This document shows, in pieces, positions 15,900 through 26,148 of a stretch of 34,583 bases of DNA. Origin of the DNA: Nocardia carnea (lineage in GTDB: Bacteria; Actinomycetota; Actinomycetes; Mycobacteriales; Mycobacteriaceae). The notes under the pieces were generated by a model. That model made no database searches. It was not told the origin of the DNA and worked only from the letters and a program-made list of their open reading frames with translations. Position 1 is the stretch's first letter. Each line of letters starts with the position of its first letter. The DNA is taken from positions 1-34,583 of the forward strand of contig NZ_JARWNW010000205.1 in the NCBI RefSeq assembly GCF_029868325.1, in the 5' to 3' direction. Position numbers and translations under genes: made by a program.

Positions 15900-15915
15900 A
15901 CGCGCCGCGGCGCGT
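15900..15915 (-). terminator. Perfect 16-bp palindrome after rel
   Basis: ACGCGCCGCGGCGCGT is fully self-complementary and lies about 60 bp beyond the rel stop. On the same strand it is preceded by GCCGGAA/TTCCGGC arms around a 10-base loop (about 15920-15945). Neither is followed by a T run. A U-tract-less hairpin terminator as proposed for mycobacteria is possible; chance in GC-rich DNA is the alternative. Confidence 0.3.
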
Positions 15916-15976
15916 TGCGGCCGGAACGTTACAAAATTCCGGCGGCCCCGCAGCGGCTGCCAAGGCCCCGAAACAC

Positions 15977-18367
15977 TCAGGCGGCGGAGGTCACCCGGTA
16001 GACGTCGTAGACGCCCTCGACGTTGCGGACAACATTGAGCAAATGGCCCAGATGCTTCGGATCACCCATCTCGAAGGTGAACTTGCTGATCGCCACCCGG
16101 TCGCCGTGCGTGGTCACCGCCGCGGACAGGATGTTGACCTTCTCGTCGGCCAGCACCTTGGTGACATCGGAGAGCAACCGGGTCCGGTCCAGCGCTTCGA
16201 TCTGGATGGCCACCAGGAAAACCGAATGCGGCGACGGCGCCCATTCCACGTCGATGATTCGTTCCGATTGCTCCTGCAGCGAATCGGCGTTGGTGCAATC
16301 CACCCGGTGCACGCTCACCGAACCCCCGCGGGTCACGAACCCCAGGATCTCGTCGCCGGGCACGGGAGTACAGCATTTCGCCAGCTTGGCCACGGTGCCC
16401 TCGGCGCCGGGGATCAGCACACCGGCATCACCGCTGAGCCGCTGCCGCGGCGGGGTGGTGGACGGAGTGGAGCGTTCGGCGAGTTCATTCTCCACATCGC
16501 CGATTCCGCCGAGCTGGGCCATGAGCCGCTGCACCACATGATGCGCGGAGACCTGATGCTCACCGACCGCGGTGTAGAGCATGGAGATATCGCCGTAGTG
16601 CAGTTCGTGCGCCACGGCGGTCATCGCGTCGACGTTCATCAGCCGCTGCAACGGCAGGCCGACCCGTTTGACCTCTTTGTTGATCTGCTCCTTGCCGTTC
16701 TCCAGCGCCTCTTCCCGGCGCTCCTTGGCGAACCACTGGCGAATCTTGGCCTTGGCGCGCGGCGAGACCACGAACTGCTGCCAATCGCGGCTGGGCCCGG
16801 CGTTCGGCGCCTTGGAGGTGAAGACCTCCACGACCTCGCCGTTCTCCAGTTGCCGTTCCAGCGCGACCAACCGGCCGTTCACCCGGGCACCGATACATTT
16901 GTGCCCGACCTCGGTGTGCACCGCGTAGGCGAAATCCACCGGTGTGGACTTCTGCGGCAGCGTGATCACGTCGCCTTTCGGGGTGAAGACGAAGATCTCC
17001 GGGGCCTTGAGGTCGAACCGCAGCGATTCCAGGAACTCGGCCGGGTCCGCGGCCTCGCGCTGCCAGTCGAGCAGCTGCCGCATCCAGGCCATATCGTCGA
17101 CTTCGGCGGCGTCACCCGAGTGGCGGCCCTTGGTCTCCTTGTAGCGCCAGTGCGCGGCGATGCCGAATTCGGCGGTGCGGTGCATATCGTGTGTGCGGAT
17201 CTGCACCTCGAGCGGTTTACCGTCCGGGCCCACCACGGTGGTGTGCAGCGACTGGTACACCCCGTAGCGGGGCTGGGCGATGTAGTCCTTGAAACGGCCG
17301 GCCATGGGCTGCCACAGCGAATGCACCACACCGACGGCGGCGTAGCAGTCGCGGACCTCGTCGCACAGGATGCGGATACCCACCAGGTCGTGGATATCGT
17401 CGAAATCCTTCCCCTTGACGATCATCTTCTGATAGATCGACCAGTAGTGCTTGGGCCGGCCCTCGACCGTGGCGGGTATCCGGGACGCGGCGAGGGTGTT
17501 CACGATTTCGGCGCGCACCTTCGCCAGGTAGGTGTCACGTGACGGCGCCCGGTCGGCGACCAGACGGACGATCTCGTCGTACTTCTTGGGATGCAGAATC
17601 GCGAACGCGAGATCCTCGAGTTCCCATTTGACGGTCGCCATCCCCAGCCGGTGCGCCAGCGGGGCGATCACCTCGAGGGTTTCGCGGGCCTTCTTGGCCT
17701 GTTTTTCCGGCGGCAGGAACCGCATGGTCCGCATATTGTGCAACCGGTCGGCCACCTTGATCACCAGCACCCGCGGGTCGCGGGCCATGGCGATGATCAT
17801 CTTGCGGATGGTCTCGGCTTCGGCGGCCGCGCCCAGGTTGACCTTGTCGAGTTTGGTGACACCGTCGACCAGGTGGGCGACCTCGGAGCCGAATTCCGCG
17901 GTGAGCTGTTCCAGCGTGTACCCGGTGTCCTCGACGGTGTCGTGTAGCAGGGCCGCCACCAGGGTGGTGGTGTCCATCCCCAGCTCGGCGAGGATATTCG
18001 CGACGGCCAGCGGATGGGTGATGTACGGATCGCCGGATTTGCGGAACTGGGTGGCGTGGCGTTCGTCGGCGACATCGAAGGCGCGCTGCAACTGGGTGAG
18101 ATTCGCCTTCGGATACAGCTCGCGGTGCACCGTGGCCAGGGGTTCGAGCACCGGTTTCACCGCGGGAATACCGCGCTGACCGGTCATCCGCCGGGCCAGC
18201 CGGGCGCGCACCCGGCGGGAGGCCGAACTGGGGACGGCGCCGGACTGCCGAGCGGGCTCGGTTTCGGCGCCGGGACGCGCACCGGCAGGGGAGGCGGCGG
18301 CTCCGGCACCGTTGGACTGCGAGCCCGATGTCTGCTCGACCTTCGCCTCGCCCAGATGCTGAGTCAT
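15977..18367 (-). CDS. rel: Bifunctional (p)ppGpp synthetase/hydrolase Rel
   Basis: 796 residues; makes and degrades the stringent-response alarmone on ribosomes during starvation. Domain order is complete. The HD hydrolase (about 95-215) has [16 protein letters not shown] and ALLHDTVED. The synthetase (about 300-440) has [20 protein letters not shown] and EVQIRT. The TGS domain has [23 protein letters not shown] helical region and the CCTPVPGD zinc-finger-like domain follow, and the C-terminal ACT domain begins [17 protein letters not shown]. Both active sites look intact, so it should be bifunctional. ATG 18367 is chosen for the GGAGAGG 7 bp upstream; the 12 codons above lack one. In M. tuberculosis the next gene upstream is apt; here an ABC-F gene intervenes. 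The 178-bp upstream gap gives it room for its own promoter, but I see no convincing -35/-10 pair. Confidence 0.97.
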   Translation of the reverse strand: MTQHLGEAKVEQTSGSQSNGAGAAASPAGARPGAETEPARQSGAVPSSASRRVRARLARRMTGQRGIPAVKPVLEPLATVHRELYPKANLTQLQRAFDVADERHATQFRKSGDPYITHPLAVANILAELGMDTTTLVAALLHDTVEDTGYTLEQLTAEFGSEVAHLVDGVTKLDKVNLGAAAEAETIRKMIIAMARDPRVLVIKVADRLHNMRTMRFLPPEKQAKKARETLEVIAPLAHRLGMATVKWELEDLAFAILHPKKYDEIVRLVADRAPSRDTYLAKVRAEIVNTLAASRIPATVEGRPKHYWSIYQKMIVKGKDFDDIHDLVGIRILCDEVRDCYAAVGVVHSLWQPMAGRFKDYIAQPRYGVYQSLHTTVVGPDGKPLEVQIRTHDMHRTAEFGIAAHWRYKETKGRHSGDAAEVDDMAWMRQLLDWQREAADPAEFLESLRFDLKAPEIFVFTPKGDVITLPQKSTPVDFAYAVHTEVGHKCIGARVNGRLVALERQLENGEVVEVFTSKAPNAGPSRDWQQFVVSPRAKAKIRQWFAKERREEALENGKEQINKEVKRVGLPLQRLMNVDAMTAVAHELHYGDISMLYTAVGEHQVSAHHVVQRLMAQLGGIGDVENELAERSTPSTTPPRQRLSGDAGVLIPGAEGTVAKLAKCCTPVPGDEILGFVTRGGSVSVHRVDCTNADSLQEQSERIIDVEWAPSPHSVFLVAIQIEALDRTRLLSDVTKVLADEKVNILSAAVTTHGDRVAISKFTFEMGDPKHLGHLLNVVRNVEGVYDVYRVTSAA

Positions 18368-18520
18368 GCCACCACCTCTCCGTGCCGCGGCGTAGCACCG
18401 CAACGCTTCAGACCACCAACTTTAGACCCCGCAGCAGTACGGGAGACCCCAGAGCAACACCATCGACACCTATCGATACGCGGACCCACCCGATACAACA
18501 CCGTATTCGACCTCGTCCTT

Positions 18521-18553
18521 CCCACTCCGTGTGGGTTCGGGTTCCTCACCCGA
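18521..18553 (-). terminator. Two tandem hairpins at the end of the ABC-F gene
   Basis: TCGGGT/ACCCGA arms with a 5-base loop overlap the ABC-F stop codon (18537-18553). CCCAC/GTGGG arms with a 5-base loop follow at once (18521-18535). Stems are short (5-6 bp) and there is no T run, so this is only a candidate terminator insulating rel from upstream transcription. Confidence 0.3.
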
Positions 18554-20120
18554 GCCCGTCCGGGGTCAGTTCGACCCACCTGGTGATACCGATATCGGCC
18601 AGGAACCGCCGATCGTGACTCACCACGAGCAGCGCGCCCTGGAAGGCGGCCAGGGCCTGGGTGAGATGCCGCAGACTCACCAGGTCCAGGTTATTGGTCG
18701 GCTCGTCGAGAATCAGCAGTTTGGGCGCCGGGTCGGCGAGCAACAGCATTGCCAGCGCGGCCCGCAGCCGCTCACCGCCGGAAAGCGCGGCGGCGGGCAC
18801 ATCGGCGGCAGCGCCGCGGAACAGGAAGCGGGCCAGCTGGGCGCGGATCCGCTCCGGTTCGGCGTGCGGGGCGCCGGCGGCGACATTGTCGAAGACGCTG
18901 CGGCGTTCGTCGAACAGATCGAGCCGCTGCGGCAGCATCCGCCACGGCACCCGCGGCGGTTCGGCGGTGAGCCGCCGCAGCAGCGTCGTTTTCCCGGCCC
19001 CGTTGCGGCCGGTGATCGCCACTCGCTCCGGACCGTCGACCGCCAGTGAGACCACCGGGCCGTTGGCCAGCCGCACCGCCTCCAGCGCGACCACATGCTG
19101 ACCGGGATACAACCGCGTATCGGGTAGTTCGACCCGGATCTCACGATCGTCGCGTAAGGATTCCTCGGCCTGTTCGAGCCGATCCTTCGCCTCCTGAACC
19201 TTCTCGATATGGCTGTTGCGCAGTTTGCCCGCCGATACCTCGGCCTGCCGTTTACGCTGTCCCATCACGATCTTCGGTTCGCGCTTGTTCTCGTACATCT
19301 TCTGCCCGTACCGCTGCCGCCGGTCGAGTTTGATCCGGGCCTCCACCAGCTCCCGCGATTGTTTGCGCATATCGCTGCGCGCGTCGCGAATCGCCGCCCG
19401 GGCGACCTCCTGTTCCTGTTCGACGATCTGCTCGTAGTCGCTGTAGTTACCGCCGAACAACCGCAACCGGCCACCGCGCAGTTCGGCGACAGCGCTCATG
19501 CGCTCCAGCAGTTCCCGGTCGTGGCTGACCACCAGCACGGTGCCGGTGAACTGGTCGACGACGTCGTAGAGCCGGGTGCGGGCCGCCGAATCGAGGTTGT
19601 TGGTGGGTTCATCCAGCAGCAGAACCTGCGGTTCCCGGAGCAGTTCGGCCACCAGGCCGAGCAGGACGGTTTCCCCGCCGGAGAGGGTTTCCAGCCGGCG
19701 GTCCAACTGCGCGACCGAACCCGCCAGATAATCCAGCCCGAGCCGCCCGAACAACGCCACCGCGCGTTCCTCGATATCCCACCGGGTGCCGACGGTATCG
19801 AAATCGGTCTCGTCGCCGGATCCGGATTCGATGCGGTGCAGCGCCTTTCGCGTTTCAGCGATACCGAGCACGGTATCGACCCGCTGCCCCACGGCCAGAC
19901 CGAGATCCTGCCGCAGATAACCGAGTCCGCCGGATACGGTGATCGAACCACGCGCCGGGCGCAGTTCACCGGCCAGTAGACGTAAGAGAGTGGATTTCCC
20001 TGCCCCGTTGGATCCGACGAGGCCGATATGGCCCGGCCCGAGCACAGCGTCGAGCCCGTCGAACACCGGAGTGCCATCCGGCCAGGAAAAACAGAGATCG
20101 GAAAGAGAAATATCGGCCAC
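18546..20120 (-). CDS. ABC-F family ATPase (ribosome-associated type)
   Basis: 524 residues, no membrane segments. Two nucleotide-binding domains are present: Walker A GSNGAGKST (about 36-44) with signature LSGGET and LLLDEPTNNLD, and Walker A GRNGAGKTT with LSGGERLR and LLILDEPTNNLD. A charged helical linker between them (about 225-310) contains RRQRYGQKMYENKREPK, as in ABC-F factors that enter the ribosomal E site. Members either aid translation or protect ribosomes from antibiotics; sequence alone does not decide, although the compact form resembles actinobacterial resistance-type or Uup-like members. GTG 20120 has AGGGG 6 bp upstream. The 182-bp leader contains no clear attenuator. Its place between apt and rel departs from the mycobacterial order. 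Confidence 0.9.
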   Translation of the reverse strand: MADISLSDLCFSWPDGTPVFDGLDAVLGPGHIGLVGSNGAGKSTLLRLLAGELRPARGSITVSGGLGYLRQDLGLAVGQRVDTVLGIAETRKALHRIESGSGDETDFDTVGTRWDIEERAVALFGRLGLDYLAGSVAQLDRRLETLSGGETVLLGLVAELLREPQVLLLDEPTNNLDSAARTRLYDVVDQFTGTVLVVSHDRELLERMSAVAELRGGRLRLFGGNYSDYEQIVEQEQEVARAAIRDARSDMRKQSRELVEARIKLDRRQRYGQKMYENKREPKIVMGQRKRQAEVSAGKLRNSHIEKVQEAKDRLEQAEESLRDDREIRVELPDTRLYPGQHVVALEAVRLANGPVVSLAVDGPERVAITGRNGAGKTTLLRRLTAEPPRVPWRMLPQRLDLFDERRSVFDNVAAGAPHAEPERIRAQLARFLFRGAAADVPAAALSGGERLRAALAMLLLADPAPKLLILDEPTNNLDLVSLRHLTQALAAFQGALLVVSHDRRFLADIGITRWVELTPDGLG

Positions 20121-20302
20121 GGCTGCCCCTGAGGTATCGATGCGGACGCGGCGCGCATTATGCGGGCCGCACGAGCGACTACCTCATGAGAGCAACGGCA
20201 ACTCCGATCCCCGGGAACAAGACCTCGACGAGGTTACACCCGCGTCCGGGGCGACGCCAGCATTATTCGACAGGGATCACACGATTCCCGCATCGGGCAC
20301 GT

Positions 20303-20875
20303 TCAGACGGTGACGATCGAGGTGACCGGGTAATCGCCCTGCCGGGCGCGTCCGCCCAGGCCCTCGAGTTCCAGCACGACCGCCGCGGCCACGATATGCG
20401 CGCCGGCGCTGGTGAACAGATCCGCGGCCGCCGCCAGGGTGCCGCCGGTGGCCAGCACATCGTCGAGCAGCAGCACCCGGCGGCCGGCCAGCTCGACACC
20501 GGTGGCGGGGACCTCCAGCGCGGCGGTCCCGTACTCCAGTTGATATTCCCGGGTGATCACCGGAGGCGGTAACTTGCCCCGTTTGCGGACGGCGAGCACC
20601 CCGGTCCCCAGCGTGGTCGCGACCCCGGCGCCGAGCAGGAATCCGCGAGCATCCACCCCGGCGACCAGATCCGCGTCCGGAACCAGCGCGGCCAAGCAGT
20701 CGACAACGGACCGGAACCCGTCGGGATCGGCGAAAACCGGGGTGAGGTCGGCGAAGCGGACCCCGGGCTCCGGGAAATCATCGGCCCAGCGGGTGAGGCG
20801 CCGGACGAGCTCGGCGGCCTGCCCGCCGCGTTCGCGGGTTGCCTCGGCAGGTCCGGCCGCCGCATGCTTACTCAT
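20303..20875 (-). CDS. apt: Adenine phosphoribosyltransferase
   Basis: 190 residues; converts adenine and PRPP to AMP in purine salvage. The type I PRTase fold shows FPEPGVRFADLTP near the N-terminus, RKRGKLPPPVI (about 98-107), EYQLEYGTA, and the PRPP loop LLLDDVLATGGTL (about 135-147). I chose ATG 20875 because GAGAGAGG stands 8 bp upstream. An in-frame ATG at 20908 overlaps the solute-binding gene's stop by one base (TGATG) but has no ribosome site. Its place just after the solute-binding lipoprotein gene matches M. tuberculosis. Confidence 0.95.
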   Translation of the reverse strand: MSKHAAAGPAEATRERGGQAAELVRRLTRWADDFPEPGVRFADLTPVFADPDGFRSVVDCLAALVPDADLVAGVDARGFLLGAGVATTLGTGVLAVRKRGKLPPPVITREYQLEYGTAALEVPATGVELAGRRVLLLDDVLATGGTLAAAADLFTSAGAHIVAAAVVLELEGLGGRARQGDYPVTSIVTV

Positions 20876-20907
20876 CGGGATACCTCTCTCATCGGACACA
20901 CTCGGCA

Positions 20908-22593
20908 TCAACGCTGCAGAACCCACTGGTCCATATTCCAGCCGGATCCGGCCCGGGTGGGACCCGCGATACCGTTGTCCAGGCCACCGGAGAACGCGAT
21001 CGTACGCGGGGTCGCGAACAGCGGGACGCTGGGCAGCTGTGCCCACAGCAGGTTCTCGGCCTCGGTGAGCAGATTCAGCTGCGTGGTCGAGTTGTCCTCC
21101 GCGGCGAGCTGATCGGTGATCGAATCGAAGCGGCCGTTGCGGAACTGGCCGATATTGAGTCCGCTACCGCTGCGCAGGCCGCCGATCGCGGCGATACCGT
21201 CGAGTGAACCCGCCGGTCCCTGCGCTCCCCCGGGCCCGCCGAGCACCGCGTCCACCGCCCCCTCACGCAACCGCGCGGGCGTGAAGTCCGGGGTGCTCGC
21301 GTCTTCTACGGTGATACCGGCCGCTTTGCACGCATCGGCGATCATCGACACCGTCTGCGCCCGGCGGGCGTCGGGCGCGAGGTAGCCGATCCGGACGACC
21401 ATCCCGTCCTTACCGGCGTCGGCCAGCGCCGCCTGGGCGCCTTCGACATCACCGGCCGCGAACGGCCCGGCTGCGCCCGTGGCCGCGGGGTAGTACAGCG
21501 AATCCTGCTGCAGGGTTCGGGAATTCGACGGGCCCGAGCCCAGTCCCGCCTCCGGCGGCTCGGTGACCCGGCCGAGTTGGTCGTACAGCGCCTGCCGGGG
21601 CACACAGAGGGCGAAAGCGCGCCGCGCGGCGGTCGATTCGAACACCCCGCCGGTGTTGAGGACGAGCTGTTCGACACCGCGGCTGGGCAACTGCTGAACG
21701 GAGTAGGCGTCCAGGTTCATCTCGGGCAGCGACCCCGCGCCGATATCCACCACGGCCGCCGATCCGTCCTCGATCCGGGCCGCGAGATCGGCCGGTTTGG
21801 GATACACGACGATCCGGCCGGTGGCCGGTGCCTCCCCCCACCAGCGCTCGTTGGCGACCAGGACGAGGCCGTCCTCGAGGCCGTACGATTCGATCCGGTA
21901 CGGCCCGGAGGCAGGGAAGCGAGTGATGTCCAGGTCACCGGGTTCCAGTTTCCAGCCGGTGTTCCAGAACTGCGCCAGCCGGTCCAGCGCGGGCCGGTCG
22001 TCGTTCTGGACGGCGGCGACGATATCGGGAACATCCGCCGCCTCGGCCGCCACATGGGCGGGCATCAATTCGCCGGCACCGAACAGGGTGCGCCAGGGCA
22101 AGTAGCGCTTCCCGGGCCGGAACACCACGGTGCCGTCCTTGGAGCCCGGCTGGCATTCCACCCGCTCGATATCCTCGTAACCGGCCGTGCTCGCCGATTC
22201 GAAACCCGGGAACCGGCCGCTGCGGGCGGCCCAGGTGAAGACGAGATCGTCGCACGAGGTGGGCACGCCGTCGGAATAGACGCCCCGCGGATTGAGCCGG
22301 TACTGGATCGTCTGCGCCTCACCGGGCACTTCCTTGGCGGTCCCGGTATCGGTATCGGCAACCGGCTGACCGGCGGGCCCGGTATAGAAGAACCCGGTCA
22401 GCACCCGGCCGAAGACGGCCTGAGCCGAGGCCGCACCCGCGGCCGTACCACCGTTGTAACTGGTGACCGCAGTATCGACGGCGTAACCGATCGAGGGCAC
22501 CTGATCCTCACCGGAACATCCCGCCGCCAATCCGGCGGCCGCGGTGGTTGCCGCGAGCAGCGCGATGGTCCGGCGCAGATATGGCAGTCGCAT
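20908..22593 (-). CDS. Family 5 (peptide-type) solute-binding lipoprotein
   Basis: 561 residues, lipid-anchored outside the membrane: signal segment and lipobox LAAGC with Cys26. The body has the large SBP_bac_5 layout used by Dpp/Opp peptide and nickel binding proteins, with YRLNPRGVYSDGVPTSCDDLVFTW and a C-terminal NAAFW-type region diverged to TQLNLLTEAENLLWAQLPSVPLF. ATG 22593 is preceded by GAGGGG. No permease or ATPase gene of an importer is adjacent; it sits between secF and apt as does Rv2585c in M. tuberculosis. The ligand is unknown. Confidence 0.9.
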   Translation of the reverse strand: MRLPYLRRTIALLAATTAAAGLAAGCSGEDQVPSIGYAVDTAVTSYNGGTAAGAASAQAVFGRVLTGFFYTGPAGQPVADTDTGTAKEVPGEAQTIQYRLNPRGVYSDGVPTSCDDLVFTWAARSGRFPGFESASTAGYEDIERVECQPGSKDGTVVFRPGKRYLPWRTLFGAGELMPAHVAAEAADVPDIVAAVQNDDRPALDRLAQFWNTGWKLEPGDLDITRFPASGPYRIESYGLEDGLVLVANERWWGEAPATGRIVVYPKPADLAARIEDGSAAVVDIGAGSLPEMNLDAYSVQQLPSRGVEQLVLNTGGVFESTAARRAFALCVPRQALYDQLGRVTEPPEAGLGSGPSNSRTLQQDSLYYPAATGAAGPFAAGDVEGAQAALADAGKDGMVVRIGYLAPDARRAQTVSMIADACKAAGITVEDASTPDFTPARLREGAVDAVLGGPGGAQGPAGSLDGIAAIGGLRSGSGLNIGQFRNGRFDSITDQLAAEDNSTTQLNLLTEAENLLWAQLPSVPLFATPRTIAFSGGLDNGIAGPTRAGSGWNMDQWVLQR

Positions 22594-22612
22594 CGATCCG
22601 TACCCCTCGTAG

Positions 22613-23797
22613 TCAGTGCCGCCTCTGTCGTTTACCCGTGGGACGTGCGCCGGGCGCGGGCCCGGCGGAACCGGCGCCGCGCGCCACCCGCGGTTCCCGG
22701 TCGCCCGCTTCCGTGGGGCGCGGGCGGGGCGCCGGCCCGGCACCCTGCGGCGCCCGGCCGGCCCGCCGGGCGTGCACCTTCTTGGTGTGCGCGGCGACCG
22801 GACCCCAGCGTTCCTTGATCGAAACCAGCAGCGGGGTCGCGAAGAAGATGGACGAATAGGCACCGACCACCGTGCCGACCAGCTGCACCAGCGCAAGATC
22901 CTGCAGCGTACCGACGCCGAGCATCCACACCGCGATCACCATGAGACCGATGATCGGCAGAGCACCGATCAGGGTGGTGTTGATCGACCGCATCAGTGTC
23001 TGGTTGACCGCCAGGTTCGCCTGCTCGCCGTAGGTGCGCCGGTTGGTATGCGTTACGCCGCGGGTGTTCTCCTCGACCTTGTCGAAGACAACGACCGAAT
23101 CGTAGAGCGAGAAACCCAGAATGGTGAGCATGCCGATCACCATCGCCGGGGTCACTTCGAAACCGACCAGCGAATAGATACCGGCCGTCACCAACAGGTC
23201 GAAGACGAGGGCCGCCAGCGCGGCGAGCGCCATATCGCGTTCGTAGCGGAACCCGATGTAGACACTCACGATCACCAAGAACACCACCAGCGCGATCAGC
23301 GCCTGCCGGGTGATCTGCCCGCCCCAGGTTTCGCTGACATCGGAGGCGCTGATGGCGTTGCGGCTCGGGTTCCCGCTGTCGTCGGTGGGCTGGAACTCGT
23401 CGAACAACGCGGTCTGCAGGGCGCCGAGGTCCTCGGCGCTCAGTGTTTCCGAACGGATCAGGATGGTGGCGGTATCACCGGTGCCGACGGTCTGCACCGA
23501 TTCGGGTTCCGAACCGAGCACATCGGAATACACCGTTTCGACCTGTTCGGTAGTGGCATCACCGGCCGGAAGCTGGATCCGGGATCCGCCGACGAAATCG
23601 ATACCGAAGGTGAAACCGCGTACCGCCATACTCAGCAGGCAGACCAGCACGATGACCGCGGTGACGATGTACCAGCGCCGGCGGTTACCGACCACATCCA
23701 ATACGCCGGTACCGGTGTACAGGCGGTTCATCCAGCTGTGCCGGGCACCGTTCGTGCGCGCGGGTTCGGGCTTGTCCATGGTTACGGAACTGTTCAT
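22613..23797 (-). CDS. secF: Protein translocase subunit SecF
   Basis: 394 residues; with SecD uses the proton gradient to pull exported proteins out of SecYEG. The first helix (about 47-64) is followed by FTFGIDFVGGSRIQL, the conserved SecF motif. A periplasmic-type loop and five further helices follow, including FLVIVSVYIGFRYE and GFSLYDSVVVFDKVEEN. The last ~50 residues form an Arg/Ala/Pro-rich cytosolic tail. I prefer ATG 23797, with AAGG 7 bp upstream and 2 bp after the secD stop; a GTG at 23803 would overlap secD by 4 bp. Confidence 0.96.
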   Translation of the reverse strand: MNSSVTMDKPEPARTNGARHSWMNRLYTGTGVLDVVGNRRRWYIVTAVIVLVCLLSMAVRGFTFGIDFVGGSRIQLPAGDATTEQVETVYSDVLGSEPESVQTVGTGDTATILIRSETLSAEDLGALQTALFDEFQPTDDSGNPSRNAISASDVSETWGGQITRQALIALVVFLVIVSVYIGFRYERDMALAALAALVFDLLVTAGIYSLVGFEVTPAMVIGMLTILGFSLYDSVVVFDKVEENTRGVTHTNRRTYGEQANLAVNQTLMRSINTTLIGALPIIGLMVIAVWMLGVGTLQDLALVQLVGTVVGAYSSIFFATPLLVSIKERWGPVAAHTKKVHARRAGRAPQGAGPAPRPRPTEAGDREPRVARGAGSAGPAPGARPTGKRQRRH

Positions 23798-23799
23798 CG

Positions 23800-25596
23800 T
23801 CACGCCTTCCCCACCGCGGCCTCGGCCGCCTTGCGTTCACGGGCCAGCTGCTGCATCGCGCCGAGACCGTTCACCGAGGGCTTGGCCCAGAAGGCGGAAC
23901 GGGCGGCCAGCTGCACCAGCGGAGCCGTCACCAGGAACACCACCACGACGTCGAGAATGGTGGTCAGTCCGAGAGTGAAGGCGAACCCGCGCACCTGTCC
24001 GACGGCCAGCACGTAGAGCACGGCCGCGGCGATGAAGCTGACGGCGTTACCGGAGAGGATGGTTTTCCGGGCTCGCTGCCAGCCGCGTGGAACCGCGGAC
24101 CGGAAACTTCGGCCCTCCCGTATCTCGTCCTTGATGCGTTCGAAGAAGACCACGAACGAGTCGGCGGTCATACCGATACCGATGATCAGACCCGCGATAC
24201 CGGCGAGGTCCAGGGTGAACCCGATCCACCGGCCGAGCAGCACCATGATCCCGTAGACCGCGAAACCGGATCCGACCAGTGACAACGCCGTCAAGAAACC
24301 CAGCATCCGGTAATAGGCCAGGCAGTACAGCAGCACCACGGCCAGACCCACCGCACCGGCGATGAGGCCCGCGCGCAGCGAGGAGAGCCCGAGCGTCGCC
24401 GAGACCGTCTCGGCTTCGGAGGTTTCGAACGACAGCGGCAGCGAACCGTACTTCAGCGTGTTCGCCAGATCCTGGGCGGAGGAGGCGGTGAAATTACCCG
24501 AGATCTGGGTGCGCCCGCCGAGCTGCGGCCCCTGCTGTACGACCGGCGCGCTGACGACCTGCGAGTCCAGCACGAACGCGACCCGCTGCTGGACGTACTC
24601 GCCGGTGAGCGCCGCCCAGGCGTCGCTGCCACCGGACTTGAATTCCAGGTTGATCTCGTGGCGGGACTGTTCGGTATTGAACCCGGAGGTGGCGTCGGCG
24701 ATCTCCTGGCCGTCGATCCGGCTCTTGTCGAGCAGGAAGACCTCGGTGCCGTCGGTGGAACAGGTGACCAACGGCAGATTCGGGTCGTCGTTACCGGCCA
24801 GCGGGTCGGCCGCGGCGCAGTCCATCGTGGACATCGCCAGCTGCTGCATGGTCGGGTCGGTGCTCTGCCGCAGCGTCTTGGCCGCCTCGATCTCCTGCTG
24901 GGCCTGTTCCTGCGGGCTCAGCGATTCGTCGGCCGGGGCCGGTTCACCCGGCGCCGGTGCGGGCGCAGGCTCGGTCGACGGCGGCGGCTCCGGCGCGGGA
25001 GTCCCGGGGGCCTGTGCCGGGCGGACCTCGAGATCCTCGGCGGATACCGGGGCAGCGGCGGCGGGAGTCTCCGGGGCCGGCTGCTCGGGTTCGGCCGGTA
25101 CACCGGCGCCGTCCCCGGCCGGCGGTGCCTCCGGAGCCGGGGCGGGCGCGGGCGCCTGGGGAACCGCCGGTGCGGTGGGCTGGCCGGGCGCCTGCTGCGC
25201 CTGCGGACTGCCGGGCGCCGGAACGGCCTGGAGTACCGGGCGGATATAGAGCTTGGCGGTCGTGGCCAGCGTACGGGCCTGCTGACTGTCGTCACCGGGA
25301 ACGGTGATGACGAGGTTGTCGCCGTCGATCACGACCTCGGAACCGGAAACACCGAGACCGTTCACACGGTTCTCGATGATCTCCTGGGCCTTGGTCAGGC
25401 TGTCCTGGCTGGGCCGGTTGCCGTCCGGTGTCCGGGCGGTCAGCGTGACCCTGGTACCGCCCTGTAGGTCGATGCCGAGTTTGGGCGTCGGTGATTTGTC
25501 ACCGGTGAAGAACACCAGCGCGTAGATCGCGGCCACCAGCACGCCGAAAAGGGCGAGCCAGCGGAGTTGATGCGCCGATCCCTGGGACGGTGGCAC
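23800..25596 (-). CDS. secD: Protein translocase subunit SecD
   Basis: 598 residues. Helix 1 (about 11-30) leads to [18 protein letters not shown] (about 39-56), the SecD hallmark. The large extracytoplasmic P1 region is interrupted at about 118-215 by a Pro/Ala/Glu-rich low-complexity insert. Five C-terminal helices carry [31 protein letters not shown] 25596 has AGGAGA about 10 bp upstream. The secD-secF spacing is near zero, so they are one operon with yajC 135 bp upstream. Confidence 0.96.
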   Translation of the reverse strand: MPPSQGSAHQLRWLALFGVLVAAIYALVFFTGDKSPTPKLGIDLQGGTRVTLTARTPDGNRPSQDSLTKAQEIIENRVNGLGVSGSEVVIDGDNLVITVPGDDSQQARTLATTAKLYIRPVLQAVPAPGSPQAQQAPGQPTAPAVPQAPAPAPAPEAPPAGDGAGVPAEPEQPAPETPAAAAPVSAEDLEVRPAQAPGTPAPEPPPSTEPAPAPAPGEPAPADESLSPQEQAQQEIEAAKTLRQSTDPTMQQLAMSTMDCAAADPLAGNDDPNLPLVTCSTDGTEVFLLDKSRIDGQEIADATSGFNTEQSRHEINLEFKSGGSDAWAALTGEYVQQRVAFVLDSQVVSAPVVQQGPQLGGRTQISGNFTASSAQDLANTLKYGSLPLSFETSEAETVSATLGLSSLRAGLIAGAVGLAVVLLYCLAYYRMLGFLTALSLVGSGFAVYGIMVLLGRWIGFTLDLAGIAGLIIGIGMTADSFVVFFERIKDEIREGRSFRSAVPRGWQRARKTILSGNAVSFIAAAVLYVLAVGQVRGFAFTLGLTTILDVVVVFLVTAPLVQLAARSAFWAKPSVNGLGAMQQLARERKAAEAAVGKA

Positions 25597-25731
25597 AGGT
25601 CGTCATCTCCTAGGCGGAAGTTCTGGGTGGAACGGCCGGCCGGCACGGGCGCGCCCGCATCGATCGGCTGGGCACACGCCGAGGCCACCGGTCGCCCGGG
25701 TGTATCCGGTCCGGTGGCCGGGCCGTGGAAT

Positions 25732-26148
25732 TCAGTCCTTGGTCAGCCGGGTCTCGGTCTGCTTCGGGGTTTCCTCCGCGACAGCCGCGGCGGAATCGGC
25801 CACGGGGGTGGAATCGGCCGTCACGGCGGCCTCGTCTCCGGTGGCCTCGTCTCCGGTGGCCTCGTCAGCGGTGGCCTCGTCGCCGGAGGCCTCGTCATCG
25901 CTGCGCACATCCCGGATCGCCAGCCGCAACCACGTGGTCACGACATCCTCGGCGATCTCCAGATCGACGGTGGTGTCGTCGACCTCGACCACGGTGCCGA
26001 GCAGGCCCGAGGTGGTGGTGACACGGTCACCGACCTTCAGGCTGTCCTGCATCTGGGTGACCTTGTCGGCCTCTTTCTTCTGGCGGCGCATACCGAGGAA
26101 CATCGGCACGAGCAGCGCTACCAGTATGAGCGGAAACAGGAAATCCAT
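25732..26148 (-). CDS. yajC: Preprotein translocase accessory subunit YajC
   Basis: 138 residues. One N-terminal helix (about 2-20, DFLFPLILVALLVPMFLG) is followed by the basic MRRQKKE and the YajC core LKVGDRVTTTSGLLGTVVEVDDTTVDLEIAEDV. An acidic repetitive tail then contains five near-identical DEA[ST]x units. YajC associates with SecDF. ATG 26148 is chosen because the protein then begins at the membrane helix as in the family; the ribosome site is weak (AGGAA 12 bp upstream). First gene of the yajC-secD-secF group. Confidence 0.93.
   Translation of the reverse strand: MDFLFPLILVALLVPMFLGMRRQKKEADKVTQMQDSLKVGDRVTTTSGLLGTVVEVDDTTVDLEIAEDVVTTWLRLAIRDVRSDDEASGDEATADEATGDEATGDEAAVTADSTPVADSAAAVAEETPKQTETRLTKD
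25826..25900. repeat. Five 15-bp tandem repeats inside yajC
   Basis: Five consecutive 15-bp units of the form GtGGCCTCGTCtcCG differ at only a few positions. On the coding strand each gives an Asp-Glu-Ala-Ser/Thr-x pentapeptide in the YajC C-terminal tail. The unit is a multiple of three, so copy number can change without breaking the frame. Confidence 0.9.

Noticed and set aside
19496..20158. Out-of-frame ATG frame starting 38 bp before the ABC-F gene, considered as a regulatory upstream ORF
   Set aside because: It has no ribosome site and runs far into the ABC-F gene in another frame rather than ending near its start, unlike known leader peptides.
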